Assembly (NCBI GenBank): GCA_041395905.1
Contig: JAWKZP010000002.1
Span: 124,001-188,000, forward strand
Origin: UBA7803 sp041395905
GTDB taxonomy: Bacteria; Pseudomonadota; Gammaproteobacteria; Pseudomonadales; Azotimanducaceae
Direction of reading: 5' to 3'
DNA length: 64,000 nt
Both the position numbers and the translations under genes were made by a program. Shown in pieces: positions 19,206 through 27,976 of this stretch. Position 1 is the first letter of the stretch. Every line of letters starts with the position of its first letter. The notes beneath the pieces are model-generated. The model ran no database searches, had not been told where the DNA came from, and was given only the letters and a program-made list of their open reading frames with translations.

Positions 19206-20213
19206 ATGAAGTCCGTAGTGGGTGAACAGCTGGGGCCGCCGGAAAACTATCACCTCGTGGAGGTGCCGGAGCCCGAGCCGGGACCTGGCGAGATCAAGGT
19301 AGCCGTTCAGGTCGCCGGCATGGGCTACGTCGATGCGCTGGTCGCCGCAGGTAAGTACCAGGTCCGACCGCCTACTCCCTACGTTCCCGGCATGGAGATC
19401 GCCGGTGTGGTCACGGCGGTAGGGGCGGGCGTGGCCCGCCCTGAGATCGGCGACAGGGTCACGGCATCGGGATTCGGGGGCGGCCTGGCCGAGTACGCCG
19501 TGGTCGCCGCCAACGCCGCCTGCGTCATCCCGGAACAACTCGACCTCCGTGCCGCCGCAGGATTTCTCGTGAACTACACCACCGCATGGCACGCGCTGGT
19601 AGATCGGGCCCAGCTGCGCGCCGGCGAGACCGTGCTCGTGCTCGGCGCCGCAGGCGGCACGGGGATTGCCGCCGTTCAGGTCGCGCGCATGGCAGGGGCG
19701 CGGGTGATCGCGGGCGCATCCACCGATGAGAAGCGCCGCTTCGCGCAGAGCCATGGCGCGCACGATGTGCTGGACTACAGCCAGCCGGAGTGGCGCACGA
19801 CACTGAAGGACCTGACCGACGGGCGCGGCGTGGATCTGGTGTTCGATCCCGTAGGCGGTGATCTGATGGAACCTGCGTTCCGTTCGCTTGCCTGGCGTGG
19901 ACGTCACCTGGTGATCGGCTTTGCCGGCGGCCCCATACCGTCACTGCCGATCAACCTTGCACTGCTCAAGGGCGCCTCGCTGATGGGCGTGGATCTGCGC
20001 CAGTTCAGCGCGGTGCACGAGCCCGGCGCGGCAGCCGAGGTCAGATCGAGGCTGCTGGATGCAGTACGCCGCGGCGATCTTCGCCCTGCCGTCGGCGCCT
20101 GCTTTCCTCTCGAGGACTTTCGCGCCGCAATGGCAATGGCAGGAGGCCGGGGAGGTCTGGGCAAGACCGTCGTCCAGATACGCAACCCGCAGGCGCCAGT
20201 CGCAGGGCGCTGA
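19206..20213 (+). CDS. NADPH:quinone oxidoreductase-like MDR protein
   Basis: A 335-residue medium-chain dehydrogenase/reductase without the catalytic zinc ligands, of the quinone oxidoreductase (zeta-crystallin-like) branch. The N-terminal GroES-like domain includes PYVPGMEIAGVV; the Rossmann domain has VLGAAGGTGIAAVQVA and the NADPH-region ASTDEKRRFA. It probably reduces quinones or alpha,beta-unsaturated carbonyl or acyl-CoA compounds. An AACGGGGAG lies about 8 bases before the ATG. It is divergently oriented from the small lipoprotein and converges with the GGDEF gene 19 bases downstream. Confidence 0.92.
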   Translation: MKSVVGEQLGPPENYHLVEVPEPEPGPGEIKVAVQVAGMGYVDALVAAGKYQVRPPTPYVPGMEIAGVVTAVGAGVARPEIGDRVTASGFGGGLAEYAVVAANAACVIPEQLDLRAAAGFLVNYTTAWHALVDRAQLRAGETVLVLGAAGGTGIAAVQVARMAGARVIAGASTDEKRRFAQSHGAHDVLDYSQPEWRTTLKDLTDGRGVDLVFDPVGGDLMEPAFRSLAWRGRHLVIGFAGGPIPSLPINLALLKGASLMGVDLRQFSAVHEPGAAAEVRSRLLDAVRRGDLRPAVGACFPLEDFRAAMAMAGGRGGLGKTVVQIRNPQAPVAGR

Positions 20214-20232
20214 CGCGGGACCGGATACGCGC

Positions 20233-21828
20233 TCAACCCGCCTCGGCACCGTCCGCGCGCATACCGGCCACGCAGATGCGATCGCGCCCATCGCGTTTCG
20301 CTTCGTACAGCGCCGCATCTGCGCGCGCCACCAGATCATCGCCACCGGTATCCGACCGCTCCAGCAACGCGCAACCGACGCTGACGGTTACCCGAACCGC
20401 GGCGCCTGAATCCGTCGTGTGCGTACGTTCGCGAAGCACCGTCCATACCCGCTGCGCGGCACGGCTCAAGCGTACCGCGTTCGTTTCCACCAACAGCAAC
20501 GCGAACTCTTCGCCACCATAGCGCGCCGCAAGATCGTCGTGACGGGTCACGGCGCGCAGTGCACGGCCGGCGCCCTGCAGCACGGCATCTCCCACCAGAT
20601 GGCCATGCCGGTCGTTCACCGCCTTGAAGTGGTCCAGGTCGATCAGCAGCAGACCCAGCCCGCGGCCGTTGCGACGCGACAGTGCGATCTCTTCCTCCAG
20701 GCGTTGAAACAGGAGCCGGCGATTGGCAAGCCCCGTGAGTTCGTCCGTGTGCGCGATCCGCTCCAGCTCGCGATTGGCAGCTTCCAGGCGTTCCCGCGCC
20801 TGCAGGAGCGCCGACTGGGCGGCCAGTTCCCTGGTCACGTCCCGGAAGGTGACCACCGCACCGAACAGTCCGGACGCGGATTCCTGGATCGGGGCCGCGC
20901 CGAGCTGCATCGTCCGGCCGTTCAGATCCACCGCTGCCGGCTCGACGATCCGTCCGCGAATCAGATCTGCGGCGTCGACCTGCGAGAGCACGCCGTGCGC
21001 ACTCTGACCGATGAGCGATTGCGGTGAAACGGACAGCAGGGCGCATGCCGCCGGGTTCGCGTCCACGATACGCGCATGCTCGTCGAGCAGCAGCACCCCT
21101 TCCTGCAGGCTGTCGAAGGCAATGCCCCGGCCCAGCGGTACCAGGTCGTACATGCGGTGGCGGATCATCGCCCACAGGATCAGCGCAAACGCGATCGCAA
21201 AGCACAGGGGGGTGGGGTCAGTCGGCAGCGGCCATTTGCCGGAAACGAACAGCAGGTTCATCACCATCAGCAGCAGCGGCACGATGCCCGTCACCATGAG
21301 CTGCCGTCGATAGTGCGGGGATTGCAGATAGCGACCGATCAGCAGCACGCAGCCGCCGCCGATGAGGAGGTAGCCATGTCCCACCACAACCCAGAACAGC
21401 GGGCCGTAAAGGTTTCGGGCCACGGGCACCTCCGGGGGTACCAGCACGCCGCGCCAGATCGCCTCACGGCCCGGCAGCACGCCGAAGACCACGAGCAGGA
21501 TGGTGGCCGGAAGAACGAGGAACAGCAGCACCCGGGGTGGCCGCAGCCAACCCAGCCGCGCCGTCTGTGCGAGCACGAACCAGGCCCAGAACACCGGTAC
21601 CAGGGTGATACCAACGTACTGAATCCGGTTGATCAGCATGAACTGGCTTTCCGTGACCGCCTGCAGCCACGCGACCTGGCCCAGGCACCACCAGGCCGAT
21701 CCGATGCCCAGCATGATCAGCTGGCGCCAGCCGCGACCCGGTCGTCGCCTGGCCGCAAACCAGGAAACGCACAGCCCGATTGCCGCACCCGCAATCGGGG
21801 GCAGCAGCAACCAGCCGCTGGCGCTCAT
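20233..21828 (-). CDS. Membrane-bound PAS-GGDEF diguanylate cyclase
   Basis: A 531-residue signalling enzyme. Residues 1-225 hold seven hydrophobic segments of the kind called histidine-kinase 7TM sensor domain; about 240-345 is a PAS domain (FDSLQEGVLLLDEHARIVDANPAA); then a short coiled coil (ARERLEAANRELERIA) links to a GGDEF domain (about 360-520). The active-site signature is GGEEF, compatible with activity, and an inhibitory I-site RxxD (RHDD) sits five residues before it, so product feedback by cyclic di-GMP is expected. It makes cyclic di-GMP from two GTP. Monocistronic by appearance; an inverted repeat lies in its leader (21860-21884). Confidence 0.93.
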   Translation of the reverse strand: MSASGWLLLPPIAGAAIGLCVSWFAARRRPGRGWRQLIMLGIGSAWWCLGQVAWLQAVTESQFMLINRIQYVGITLVPVFWAWFVLAQTARLGWLRPPRVLLFLVLPATILLVVFGVLPGREAIWRGVLVPPEVPVARNLYGPLFWVVVGHGYLLIGGGCVLLIGRYLQSPHYRRQLMVTGIVPLLLMVMNLLFVSGKWPLPTDPTPLCFAIAFALILWAMIRHRMYDLVPLGRGIAFDSLQEGVLLLDEHARIVDANPAACALLSVSPQSLIGQSAHGVLSQVDAADLIRGRIVEPAAVDLNGRTMQLGAAPIQESASGLFGAVVTFRDVTRELAAQSALLQARERLEAANRELERIAHTDELTGLANRRLLFQRLEEEIALSRRNGRGLGLLLIDLDHFKAVNDRHGHLVGDAVLQGAGRALRAVTRHDDLAARYGGEEFALLLVETNAVRLSRAAQRVWTVLRERTHTTDSGAAVRVTVSVGCALLERSDTGGDDLVARADAALYEAKRDGRDRICVAGMRADGAEAG

Positions 21829-21859
21829 TCAGCGTCCGCCGCAGAAACCATCACGTGAA

Positions 21860-21884
21860 GCGTTTCCTCCCAGTAGAGAAACGC
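21860..21884. promoter_or_regulatory. Inverted repeat in front of the GGDEF gene
   Basis: GCGTTTC (21860-21866) and GAAACGC (21878-21884) form a perfect 7-base inverted repeat with an 11-base spacer, 32 to 56 bases upstream of the diguanylate cyclase start. It could be an operator or a leader hairpin; no cognate regulator is evident nearby. Confidence 0.3.
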
Positions 21885-22014
21885 CGGAGCCCGACACGAC
21901 CCGCGCGCAACTCTGACGTCTCACTCCGGGAAAGCATAGTACCGCGATCCGGAAAGCGGATGCCGGAAGGTATCTCTCAGATCATCGAATGCCGTCCACC
22001 AGGGCTCTGCACGG

Positions 22015-23652
22015 TCAGCGAATCGAGGTCCGCCGGGTCGTCAGATCGGTCGCCGGCCGAAAGCTGTCGGCGCGGGCGGCCGCCCACCACTCGGCATAAG
22101 GGGTTTGCTCGGGGGCGTCGAGCAGCACCCCATCGGCGAGAAACCTGTGAATCCGGTCCATGGGTACCGCCCGCTCAGGCCCGCGGCGCTGCATGATGTG
22201 GTGTGGCTCAAGATCCGTCGGGTGCTTGAATCCGGCTGCGGCGACGATGTCGGCCAGCGCGTCCAGCGTCTTCTCGTGAAAACGAGCCGCCCGCTCGCCC
22301 TGCACCTCGGGAATCAACCCGCGCTGCAGCAGCGGATCCTGGGTCGTGACCCCAGTGGGACAGGTACCGAGATGGCAGCGCTGCGCCTGAATGCAGCCCA
22401 CCGACATCATGAAGGCGCGAGCGGCGTTGCACCAGTCGGCGCCCTGCGCCATGTTGAGAGCCAGCCCCATGCCGGAGTAGACCTTGCCGCTGGCAGCCAG
22501 CCGCACGCGGCTCTTGAGTCCCGCCCCCACCAGCGCGTTGCGCATCAGCACCAGACCTTCGGACAGCGGCATGCCGACCCAGTCGGAGAGTTCGAGCGGC
22601 GCCGCGCCGGTGCCGCCCTCGCCACCATCCACCACGATGAACTCCGGCACGATGCCGGTCTGCAGCATGGCCTTTACCAGGGCGAACGGTTCGTGCGGCT
22701 GCCCGACGCAAAGCTTGAGTCCCACCGGCTTGCCGCCCGACAGGTCGCGCATTCTCGCCGCAAACTCCATCAGCTCGAGGGGACTGGAGAACGCCGAGTG
22801 CGCGCGCGGCGACAGGCAGTCCTGGTGGACCGGCACGCTGCGGATGCGCGCAATCTCCTCGGTCACCTTGGCCGCTGGCAGCAACCCCCCGTGGCCCGGC
22901 TTGGCACCCTGACTCAACTTGATCTCGGTCATTTTGACCACGTCCAGAGTCGCCTTGTCGCGAAACATCTCCGGATCGAAGCGTCCCCTGGCGTCGCGCG
23001 CACCGAAGTAGCCGGAACCCAGCTCCCACACCAGATCACCGCCGTGCCTGAGGTGGTGATCACTGAGCCCGCCCTCGCCGGTATCCTGATAGTAGCCGCC
23101 AATCTTCGCACCCAGGTTCATCGCCAGCACCGCGTTCGCCGATAACGCGCCGAAGCTCATGGCGGAAACGTTGAAGATCGATGCCGAATACGGCTTGCCC
23201 GTCTGCTCGTTGCCTACGAGCACGCGCGGCGAGCGGTCGGGCTCCGGCTCGGGTGCGATCGAATGCGACACCCAGTGATAATCCAACGCACCGGTATCAC
23301 GCTCGGTGCCGAATGGATGGGTGTCGTTCTGCCCCCGGGCCCGCGCGTGAATGAGGTTGCGCGCCTCGAAGGGATAGGGCGTGCCGTGCACGTCGTCCTC
23401 GACGATGTAGGCACGCAGAAACGGGCGCAGCGAGTAGAACAGCCAGCGGATCCGGCCGGCAACCGGGTAGTTGCGGATGATTGTCCAGCGGCGCTGGGTC
23501 CAGTCATGCCAACCCAGGAGCAGGACCGGGACCGTGATCAGCAGCACCCAGTACCAGCCACCGGCAATCGCCAGCACGCTGAGTATGAGCGCGAGCAGCG
23601 GTATGGACGTACGTTTCAGCAGATTCATCAGATTCACAGCAGGTTCGATCAT
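22015..23652 (-). CDS. FMN-binding glutamate synthase family protein
   Basis: A 545-residue protein with two N-terminal hydrophobic segments (about 10-45) followed by a glutamate-synthase FMN domain (TIM barrel). It carries the 3Fe-4S cysteine cluster CIQAQRCHLGTCPTG and barrel motifs KPGHGGLLP and VVDGGEGGTGAAPLE. There is no amidotransferase domain, so it is not a complete glutamate synthase; family members of this stand-alone membrane type are common and functionally uncharacterised. No partner gene is adjacent on this strand. The divergently transcribed ArsR-gshB pair shares a 175-base AT-rich promoter region with it. In-frame ATGs occur at 23652 and 23628; neither has a well-spaced ribosome binding site. 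Confidence 0.9.
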   Translation of the reverse strand: MIEPAVNLMNLLKRTSIPLLALILSVLAIAGGWYWVLLITVPVLLLGWHDWTQRRWTIIRNYPVAGRIRWLFYSLRPFLRAYIVEDDVHGTPYPFEARNLIHARARGQNDTHPFGTERDTGALDYHWVSHSIAPEPEPDRSPRVLVGNEQTGKPYSASIFNVSAMSFGALSANAVLAMNLGAKIGGYYQDTGEGGLSDHHLRHGGDLVWELGSGYFGARDARGRFDPEMFRDKATLDVVKMTEIKLSQGAKPGHGGLLPAAKVTEEIARIRSVPVHQDCLSPRAHSAFSSPLELMEFAARMRDLSGGKPVGLKLCVGQPHEPFALVKAMLQTGIVPEFIVVDGGEGGTGAAPLELSDWVGMPLSEGLVLMRNALVGAGLKSRVRLAASGKVYSGMGLALNMAQGADWCNAARAFMMSVGCIQAQRCHLGTCPTGVTTQDPLLQRGLIPEVQGERAARFHEKTLDALADIVAAAGFKHPTDLEPHHIMQRRGPERAVPMDRIHRFLADGVLLDAPEQTPYAEWWAAARADSFRPATDLTTRRTSIR

Positions 23653-23738
23653 GGGTTCGCCCTACAGTTCCTCCAGGTCCCAGCCAATATCCGGACGACT
23701 CCGGATCGAAACGGGAAAAGTGATTGCATTTTGATTCG

Positions 23739-23762
23739 ATATTTCTAGATTATTCGTAATAT
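23739..23762. promoter_or_regulatory. AT-rich candidate operator between glutamate-synthase-like and ArsR genes
   Basis: Within a strikingly AT-rich patch, ATATT (23739-23743) and AATAT (23758-23762) form an inverted repeat with a 14-base spacer, and ATTCGATATTT / ATTCGTAATATTT form an overlapping imperfect direct repeat. ArsR/SmtB repressors commonly bind AT-rich imperfect dyads at their own promoters, so this is the best candidate for autoregulation and possible control of the divergent gene. Confidence 0.4.
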
Positions 23763-23827
23763 TTGTCACCAGGAGTCCTCTTGCCCCTCAGCTGGTCCCC
23801 GATCTCGCCGGCATCCCGAAGCGATTC

Positions 23828-24202
23828 ATGGCTACGGCCCGCGCCTCTCGCGGACGCGCTCGCATGAATGGCACCACGGATACGCGCTGCGAAGCCCCGC
23901 TGCTGTCACTCGAGCATGCGGCGCAGGCGCTGGAAAGCCTCGGCAACCCGACGCGACTCGGGATCTTCCGCCTGCTGGTGAGAGCGGGGGCGGGCGGCCT
24001 GCCCGTAGGCGGCGTGCAGCAGTCGCTCGGCATAGCACCCTCGACGCTGACCCATCACATCGCCCATCTGGTGCAGCGAGGTCTCGTGATTCAGCAGCGC
24101 GAGGGGCGGGTGCTGCGGTGTCTCGCGAACTACCAGCAGATGGCGGCGGTGATCGACTTCCTGATGGCCGAATGCTGCCAGGGCGTGAGCGGCTGCGAGT
24201 AA
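23828..24202 (+). CDS. ArsR family transcriptional regulator
   Basis: A 124-residue winged-helix regulator with the ArsR core: SLEHAAQALESLGNPTRLGIFRLL, then the recognition region LGIAPSTLTHHIAHLVQRGLV and the wing QREGRVLRCLAN. Cysteines occur at both ends (Cys near residue 21 and ECC..GC at the C-terminus), which could sense metals, arsenicals or thiol redox state, though the classic CVC motif of ArsR is absent. An alternative ATG at 23864 would remove 12 residues; neither start has a strong ribosome binding site. The gshB-like gene begins 4 bases after its stop, so both form one operon. Confidence 0.85.
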   Translation: MATARASRGRARMNGTTDTRCEAPLLSLEHAAQALESLGNPTRLGIFRLLVRAGAGGLPVGGVQQSLGIAPSTLTHHIAHLVQRGLVIQQREGRVLRCLANYQQMAAVIDFLMAECCQGVSGCE

Positions 24203-24206
24203 CACG

Positions 24207-25181
24207 ATGGCCGCGCGATACCAGATCGGATTTCTTATGGACCCCTACCCGTCCCTGAACCTCGACACCGAGACGTCGCTGCTGTTGATGGACGAACTCA
24301 TCCGCCGCGGCCATGCCGTCTACTGGCTGGAACAGACTGACATCACGCTGGGCAACCGCGGCGTCACTGCGCGTCTGCCCAGCGTGAGGTCCACAGCGCC
24401 GTTCGAGCTGGACGACGCTGCCTCGATCGACATCAACGCCCTGAACGCGCTGGTCATCCGCAAGGACCCGCCATTCGACCGCACCTATCTGCACGTCACC
24501 CAGATTCTGGATCATCTGGACGAACGCCTGGTGCAGATCAATTCACCCGCCGCGCTCCGGAACCTGAACGAGAAGCTCACGACGCTGCGCTGGCCCGAAT
24601 TCTGTCCGCAAACGCTGGTCTCATGCGACCCGGCGCAGCTGCTGACGTTCGCCACGCAGTTCCAGCGGGTCGTCATCAAGCCGCTCGGCGAGTGCTCGGG
24701 GCGGGGGATCGCCATCATGCGTCACAGCGACCCTGATTTCGTGCCCAGGATTGCGGCCATGCAGGCCGCGCACGGGTTTCTCATGGCCCAGGAGTACCTC
24801 GACAACGTCGCCTTCGGGGACAAACGCGTGTTCGTGGTTGCAGGCGAGCCCATCGGCTGGGTGAATCGGCTTCCTGCAGATGCCATGAGCCTCGCCAACA
24901 TTCATCAGGGCGCCACCTGCGCAGCCACCAGCCTCTCGGCGCTGGAACAGCGCATCAGCCTTGCCGTGGGACGCACCCTGCTCCATGAGGGGATTCTGCT
25001 GGCCGGGCTCGATTTCATCGATGGACGGCTGACGGAAATCAACGTCACCAGTCCGTCTGCCGTGCGCCAGATCAATGCAGTGACCGGAGGTCGTCTGGAG
25101 CTGACCATCGTCGATGCGATTCTCAGCCACATTGCCGCTGCCTCGAGCCGCGACCCCGCCGGGCACAAGCGCACGGCCTGA
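24207..25181 (+). CDS. gshB: Glutathione synthetase (ATP-grasp)
   Basis: A 324-residue ATP-grasp ligase matching bacterial GshB in length and layout: N-terminal FLMDPYPSLNLDTETSLLLMDELIRRGH, the middle VIRKDPPFD, INSPAALRNLNEKL, the ATP-grasp IKPLGECSGRGI loop, and the C-terminal INVTSPSAVRQIN. It would join gamma-glutamylcysteine and glycine. The glycine-rich loop (GECSGRG) differs from the E. coli GMGG form, so ligation of another amino acid or of a glutathione analogue is possible. It is coupled to the ArsR regulator with a 4-base gap, implying that the synthesis of a thiol is induced by whatever the regulator senses. Confidence 0.85.
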   Translation: MAARYQIGFLMDPYPSLNLDTETSLLLMDELIRRGHAVYWLEQTDITLGNRGVTARLPSVRSTAPFELDDAASIDINALNALVIRKDPPFDRTYLHVTQILDHLDERLVQINSPAALRNLNEKLTTLRWPEFCPQTLVSCDPAQLLTFATQFQRVVIKPLGECSGRGIAIMRHSDPDFVPRIAAMQAAHGFLMAQEYLDNVAFGDKRVFVVAGEPIGWVNRLPADAMSLANIHQGATCAATSLSALEQRISLAVGRTLLHEGILLAGLDFIDGRLTEINVTSPSAVRQINAVTGGRLELTIVDAILSHIAAASSRDPAGHKRTA

Positions 25182-25251
25182 CGCCCGGCGCGCCGTGGGC
25201 CTGCCTCAACGAGCGCGCATGCGGCGTTGCGCAGGCACTAGGCGCCGGGCG
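25182..25251. terminator. Long inverted repeat between convergent genes
   Basis: CGCCCGGCGC (25182-25191) and GCGCCGGGCG (25242-25251) are perfect 10-base inverted arms around a 50-base interval that itself contains GC-rich self-complementary sequence, exactly between the stops of gshB (+) and the ABM gene (-). It may act as a bidirectional transcription terminator; no T-tract is evident. Confidence 0.35.
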
Positions 25252-25543
25252 GCGACACCTCCGTGGCTTCGTAGAAGGTTGCCGTCACGCTCTTCGGCGG
25301 GTGCCCCGCCATGGCGGCGCGAAAGGCGGCCATGTGGGGGGTGGCGAAATGTGCACGGAGCGCGTCCATGTCCGCCCAGCGCTCCGTGATGCGAAGGCAG
25401 GTGGGCTGATTGAGCTCGACGCTGAACGTGTAGTCTTCACAGCCCGCCTCGGCACGGCTCGCCGTCTCCATGTCGGAGATGGCCTGTTTCATGGCCGCGA
25501 TGGTCTGCTCGGTGGCTTCTATCCTGGCATTGACGACGATCAT
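25238..25543 (-). CDS. ABM-domain (antibiotic biosynthesis monooxygenase-like) protein
   Basis: A 101-residue ferredoxin-like dimeric alpha/beta-barrel protein. It shows the ABM pattern: beta strand MIVVNARIEA, helix EQTIAAMKQAI, the GCEDYTFSVEL strand, ERWADMDALRAHFATPHM and the closing strand. Family members oxidise quinones or small aromatics without cofactor, or are simply dimeric scaffolds. Start ATG at 25543 has AGGAG 7 bases upstream. It lies downstream of the LLM oxidoreductase on the same strand with a 107-base gap; an operon with the LLM and carotenoid-oxygenase genes is plausible. Confidence 0.85.
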   Translation of the reverse strand: MIVVNARIEATEQTIAAMKQAISDMETASRAEAGCEDYTFSVELNQPTCLRITERWADMDALRAHFATPHMAAFRAAMAGHPPKSVTATFYEATEVSPPGA

Positions 25544-25650
25544 CAGATTCTCCTGGTCCGTTACCGTAGGTTCCGCCGGGCGCTGCTGTCTGCGGGACAT
25601 GTTGCGCCGTCGTGACCCTGACTGTGCGCTGCCCGTCGCAGATCAGGGCC

Positions 25651-26520
25651 TCAGCCCGCCAGAGGAATGATCGTCTCGCCGAACTCAGTGAGACGATCCA
25701 GCCCGCCTGGGCCGGCAAAGAAGAATGCCGGCACCATGATGCGGTCGACGCCGAGCTCGCGCATCTGCTCGATTCCCGCCTTCGGGTTCATCATCTGCAT
25801 GCCGAACATGGCATTGATCTCGATGCTGCCGGGATCGCGTCCGGCCTCCTCCGCAGCCCGGCGCAGGCGCTCGAGCAGCGCGCTCAAGCGCGCGTGGTCG
25901 CCCTCGCCGGGGAAGTAACCGTCAGCAATGCGCACCGCGCGGCGGATCGCCGCATCGGTGTCGCCGCCCACCAGCACGGGGATCTTGCCGTTCACCGGCC
26001 GGGGGCTGCAGGTCACCGGCTCGAAGTCCACGAACTCTCCGTGGAACTCCGCGTGCGGTCCTGCCCACAATGCCCTCATCGCGGCGATGTACTCGTCGTT
26101 GCGGGCGCCGCGCCGCGCCCAGGGGACGCCGAGCGCAGCAAACTCCTCCTGCAGCCAGCCGACACCGAGACCGAGCTCCACGCGGCCGCCTGAAAGCTGA
26201 TCGAGGGTCGCCAGTTCCTTGGCCAGCACCAGGGGATTGCGTTGCGGCACGATCAGTATGCAGGTACCGAGCCGGAGCGTGGGCGCGGCCGCCGCAGCGA
26301 ATGCCAGCCAGATCAGGGGATCCGGAATCGGCGTATCCGGCTCCGCCGGGATTTTGCCATCCTCGGTGTAGGGATACTTCGAGGCGATGCTGTCCGGCAG
26401 CACCACGTGCTCGCCCCCCCACACGGATTCGAATCCGGCGGCTTCCGCGCGCCGGCAGATCTCGAGAGCCCCGGCGGCGTCGATGCCGACGCTGCTGGCA
26501 AATGCCAGTCCTACTTTCAT
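25651..26520 (-). CDS. LLM class flavin-dependent oxidoreductase (second copy)
   Basis: A 289-residue luciferase-like protein of the same group as the product of 16919-17839: shared elements are the IASKYPY segment, QLSGGRVELGLGVGWLQEE and KIPVLVGGDTDAAIRRAVR. It would bind FMN or F420 and act as an oxidoreductase on an unknown substrate. It lies between the ABM gene and the carotenoid oxygenase on the same strand (15 bases after the oxygenase gene), so it is likely co-transcribed with that oxygenase and may reduce or oxidise its product (inference). The ATG start is in register with the family N-terminus (MKVGLAF). Confidence 0.88.
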   Translation of the reverse strand: MKVGLAFASSVGIDAAGALEICRRAEAAGFESVWGGEHVVLPDSIASKYPYTEDGKIPAEPDTPIPDPLIWLAFAAAAAPTLRLGTCILIVPQRNPLVLAKELATLDQLSGGRVELGLGVGWLQEEFAALGVPWARRGARNDEYIAAMRALWAGPHAEFHGEFVDFEPVTCSPRPVNGKIPVLVGGDTDAAIRRAVRIADGYFPGEGDHARLSALLERLRRAAEEAGRDPGSIEINAMFGMQMMNPKAGIEQMRELGVDRIMVPAFFFAGPGGLDRLTEFGETIIPLAG

Positions 26521-26535
26521 GTGCTGCCCCTGTGT

Positions 26536-27888
26536 TCAACCCGCCACGGAAGACGGTATCCAGCTGCCGTGGAACCCGTTCGGGACGCGCGGCAGCTCGA
26601 TCGATGCCACCGGCGCAGCGTCCATGGTCGCGGCATCCATGATCACAAACCGGCTGCTGTCCGAGCGCGCGTCGTACACATAGGTCATCAGATAGCCGTC
26701 GTCTTCACTCTTCGGATCCGCGCACGGTACGAACACGGGCTCGCCGCCCAGCTGACCGCGACCCAGATCGATGTCCATGCGCTCACCCTTCTCGCGATCG
26801 TATTTCAGGATGGCCCCGGATGCGCTCATTGGGTCGTCGGGGTCGACATCTTCCGACATGCCCATCATGTACCCGTAGCGGTGCTTGAGCCCGACCACGC
26901 TGTCGGCGACCCGGGGGAACTCGGCGGAACGGTCGTCGACCTGCTCCTCGCGAACCTTGCCCGTGCTGGTATCGATGGTCCAACGCCAGAGCTGAGGCGG
27001 CGGGAAATCCATCGCCGAGTCACGCCAGATGTGGCTGAAGCGGGCAACGTCGAGCACGATGCAGGCGCCGTCTTCGTAGGCGTTCATGGGGTGAAACACG
27101 TAGCAGGGATTGATGTCGTACCAGGTGACCTGCGCGTCGGTGCCGTTGCGTGGCATCACGCCAAGACGCGCCGGGTAGCTGTCGTCCCAGCGGATCGGCA
27201 TCTCCCCGCGCATGGCGAGCTCCATGTTGAACACCGCCGGCAGGTCCATGAATATCACGTAGTTTCGAGTGATGTTGAAGTCGTGCATCATTGTCGGCCC
27301 GCCAACGGTAATGTTCTCGGTCTGCACCAGCTCGCCATCGGCCGATACCCGCAGATAGCGCAGGTAGGGTTCCAGGGCCGAGTAGCCGAATGCCAGCAGC
27401 TCGCCCGTGATCGGGCAGATCTTCGGGTGCGCCGTGAACGAGCCCTTGAGCACGCCGCCGAAATCAGTAGGCCCCACCGTGTTCAGATCGCCGTCGACCA
27501 CGTAGGGGAAATGTCCCTCTTCCAGCGCGAGGATCCTGCCGGCGTGCCCGACGACATGGGTGTTCGCCTTCGAGGACTTCATGTCCAGCATCACCGAAGG
27601 GTCGAGAATATCGACCGAGGGATTGGTTATGAACGGAGTCTGCACATAGCGATTGCGATACCACTCCGCTTTGCCGTCACGCAGCCGCACGCCGTGCAGC
27701 ATGCCGTCGCCGAAGAATGGATGATCGCTGGTTCCACTTAGGGGGTTGGCGCCGTTGCGGACGTAACGGCCGTCGAGCTCGCGCGGAATGGATCCGGTAA
27801 CCTTGAGCCGGGTGATCGTCTGCTCTTCGGTGACGGGTCGCCCGTTGCCGCGCAGATGCGTCGGGGTATTGTCGAGAACGGCTGCCAT
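26536..27888 (-). CDS. Carotenoid/stilbene cleavage oxygenase family protein
   Basis: A 450-residue seven-bladed beta-propeller oxygenase of the RPE65/carotenoid cleavage family, with the four iron-binding histidines visible: His154 (TAHPK), His202 (MMHDF), His266 (VFHPMNA) and His440 (GFHGSW). The N-terminus (GSIPRELDGRYVRNGANP) is typical. Members split C=C bonds in apocarotenoids or in phenylpropenes and stilbenes; here the absence of carotenoid genes and the degradative surroundings favour an aromatic alkene substrate such as a stilbene or isoeugenol-like compound (inference). A TetR gene is divergent 88 bases upstream with a palindrome in between. Co-directional with the LLM gene. Confidence 0.93.
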   Translation of the reverse strand: MAAVLDNTPTHLRGNGRPVTEEQTITRLKVTGSIPRELDGRYVRNGANPLSGTSDHPFFGDGMLHGVRLRDGKAEWYRNRYVQTPFITNPSVDILDPSVMLDMKSSKANTHVVGHAGRILALEEGHFPYVVDGDLNTVGPTDFGGVLKGSFTAHPKICPITGELLAFGYSALEPYLRYLRVSADGELVQTENITVGGPTMMHDFNITRNYVIFMDLPAVFNMELAMRGEMPIRWDDSYPARLGVMPRNGTDAQVTWYDINPCYVFHPMNAYEDGACIVLDVARFSHIWRDSAMDFPPPQLWRWTIDTSTGKVREEQVDDRSAEFPRVADSVVGLKHRYGYMMGMSEDVDPDDPMSASGAILKYDREKGERMDIDLGRGQLGGEPVFVPCADPKSEDDGYLMTYVYDARSDSSRFVIMDAATMDAAPVASIELPRVPNGFHGSWIPSSVAG

Positions 27889-27933
27889 GCTGGAATCTCC
27901 CTTCCGGTAGCAAAGAGTTGCTATGTTGGTCTC

Positions 27934-27943
27934 TCTCGCGAGA
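27934..27943. promoter_or_regulatory. Palindrome between oxygenase and TetR genes
   Basis: TCTCGCGAGA is a perfect 10-base palindrome midway in the 88-base divergent intergenic region, beside an AT-rich stretch (ATAAATATA). This placement suits the operator of the TetR regulator encoded at 27977, controlling both itself and the carotenoid-cleavage-type oxygenase. Confidence 0.4.
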
Positions 27944-27976
27944 TAAATATACTCACGGTAATTTAATCAGATTGCA

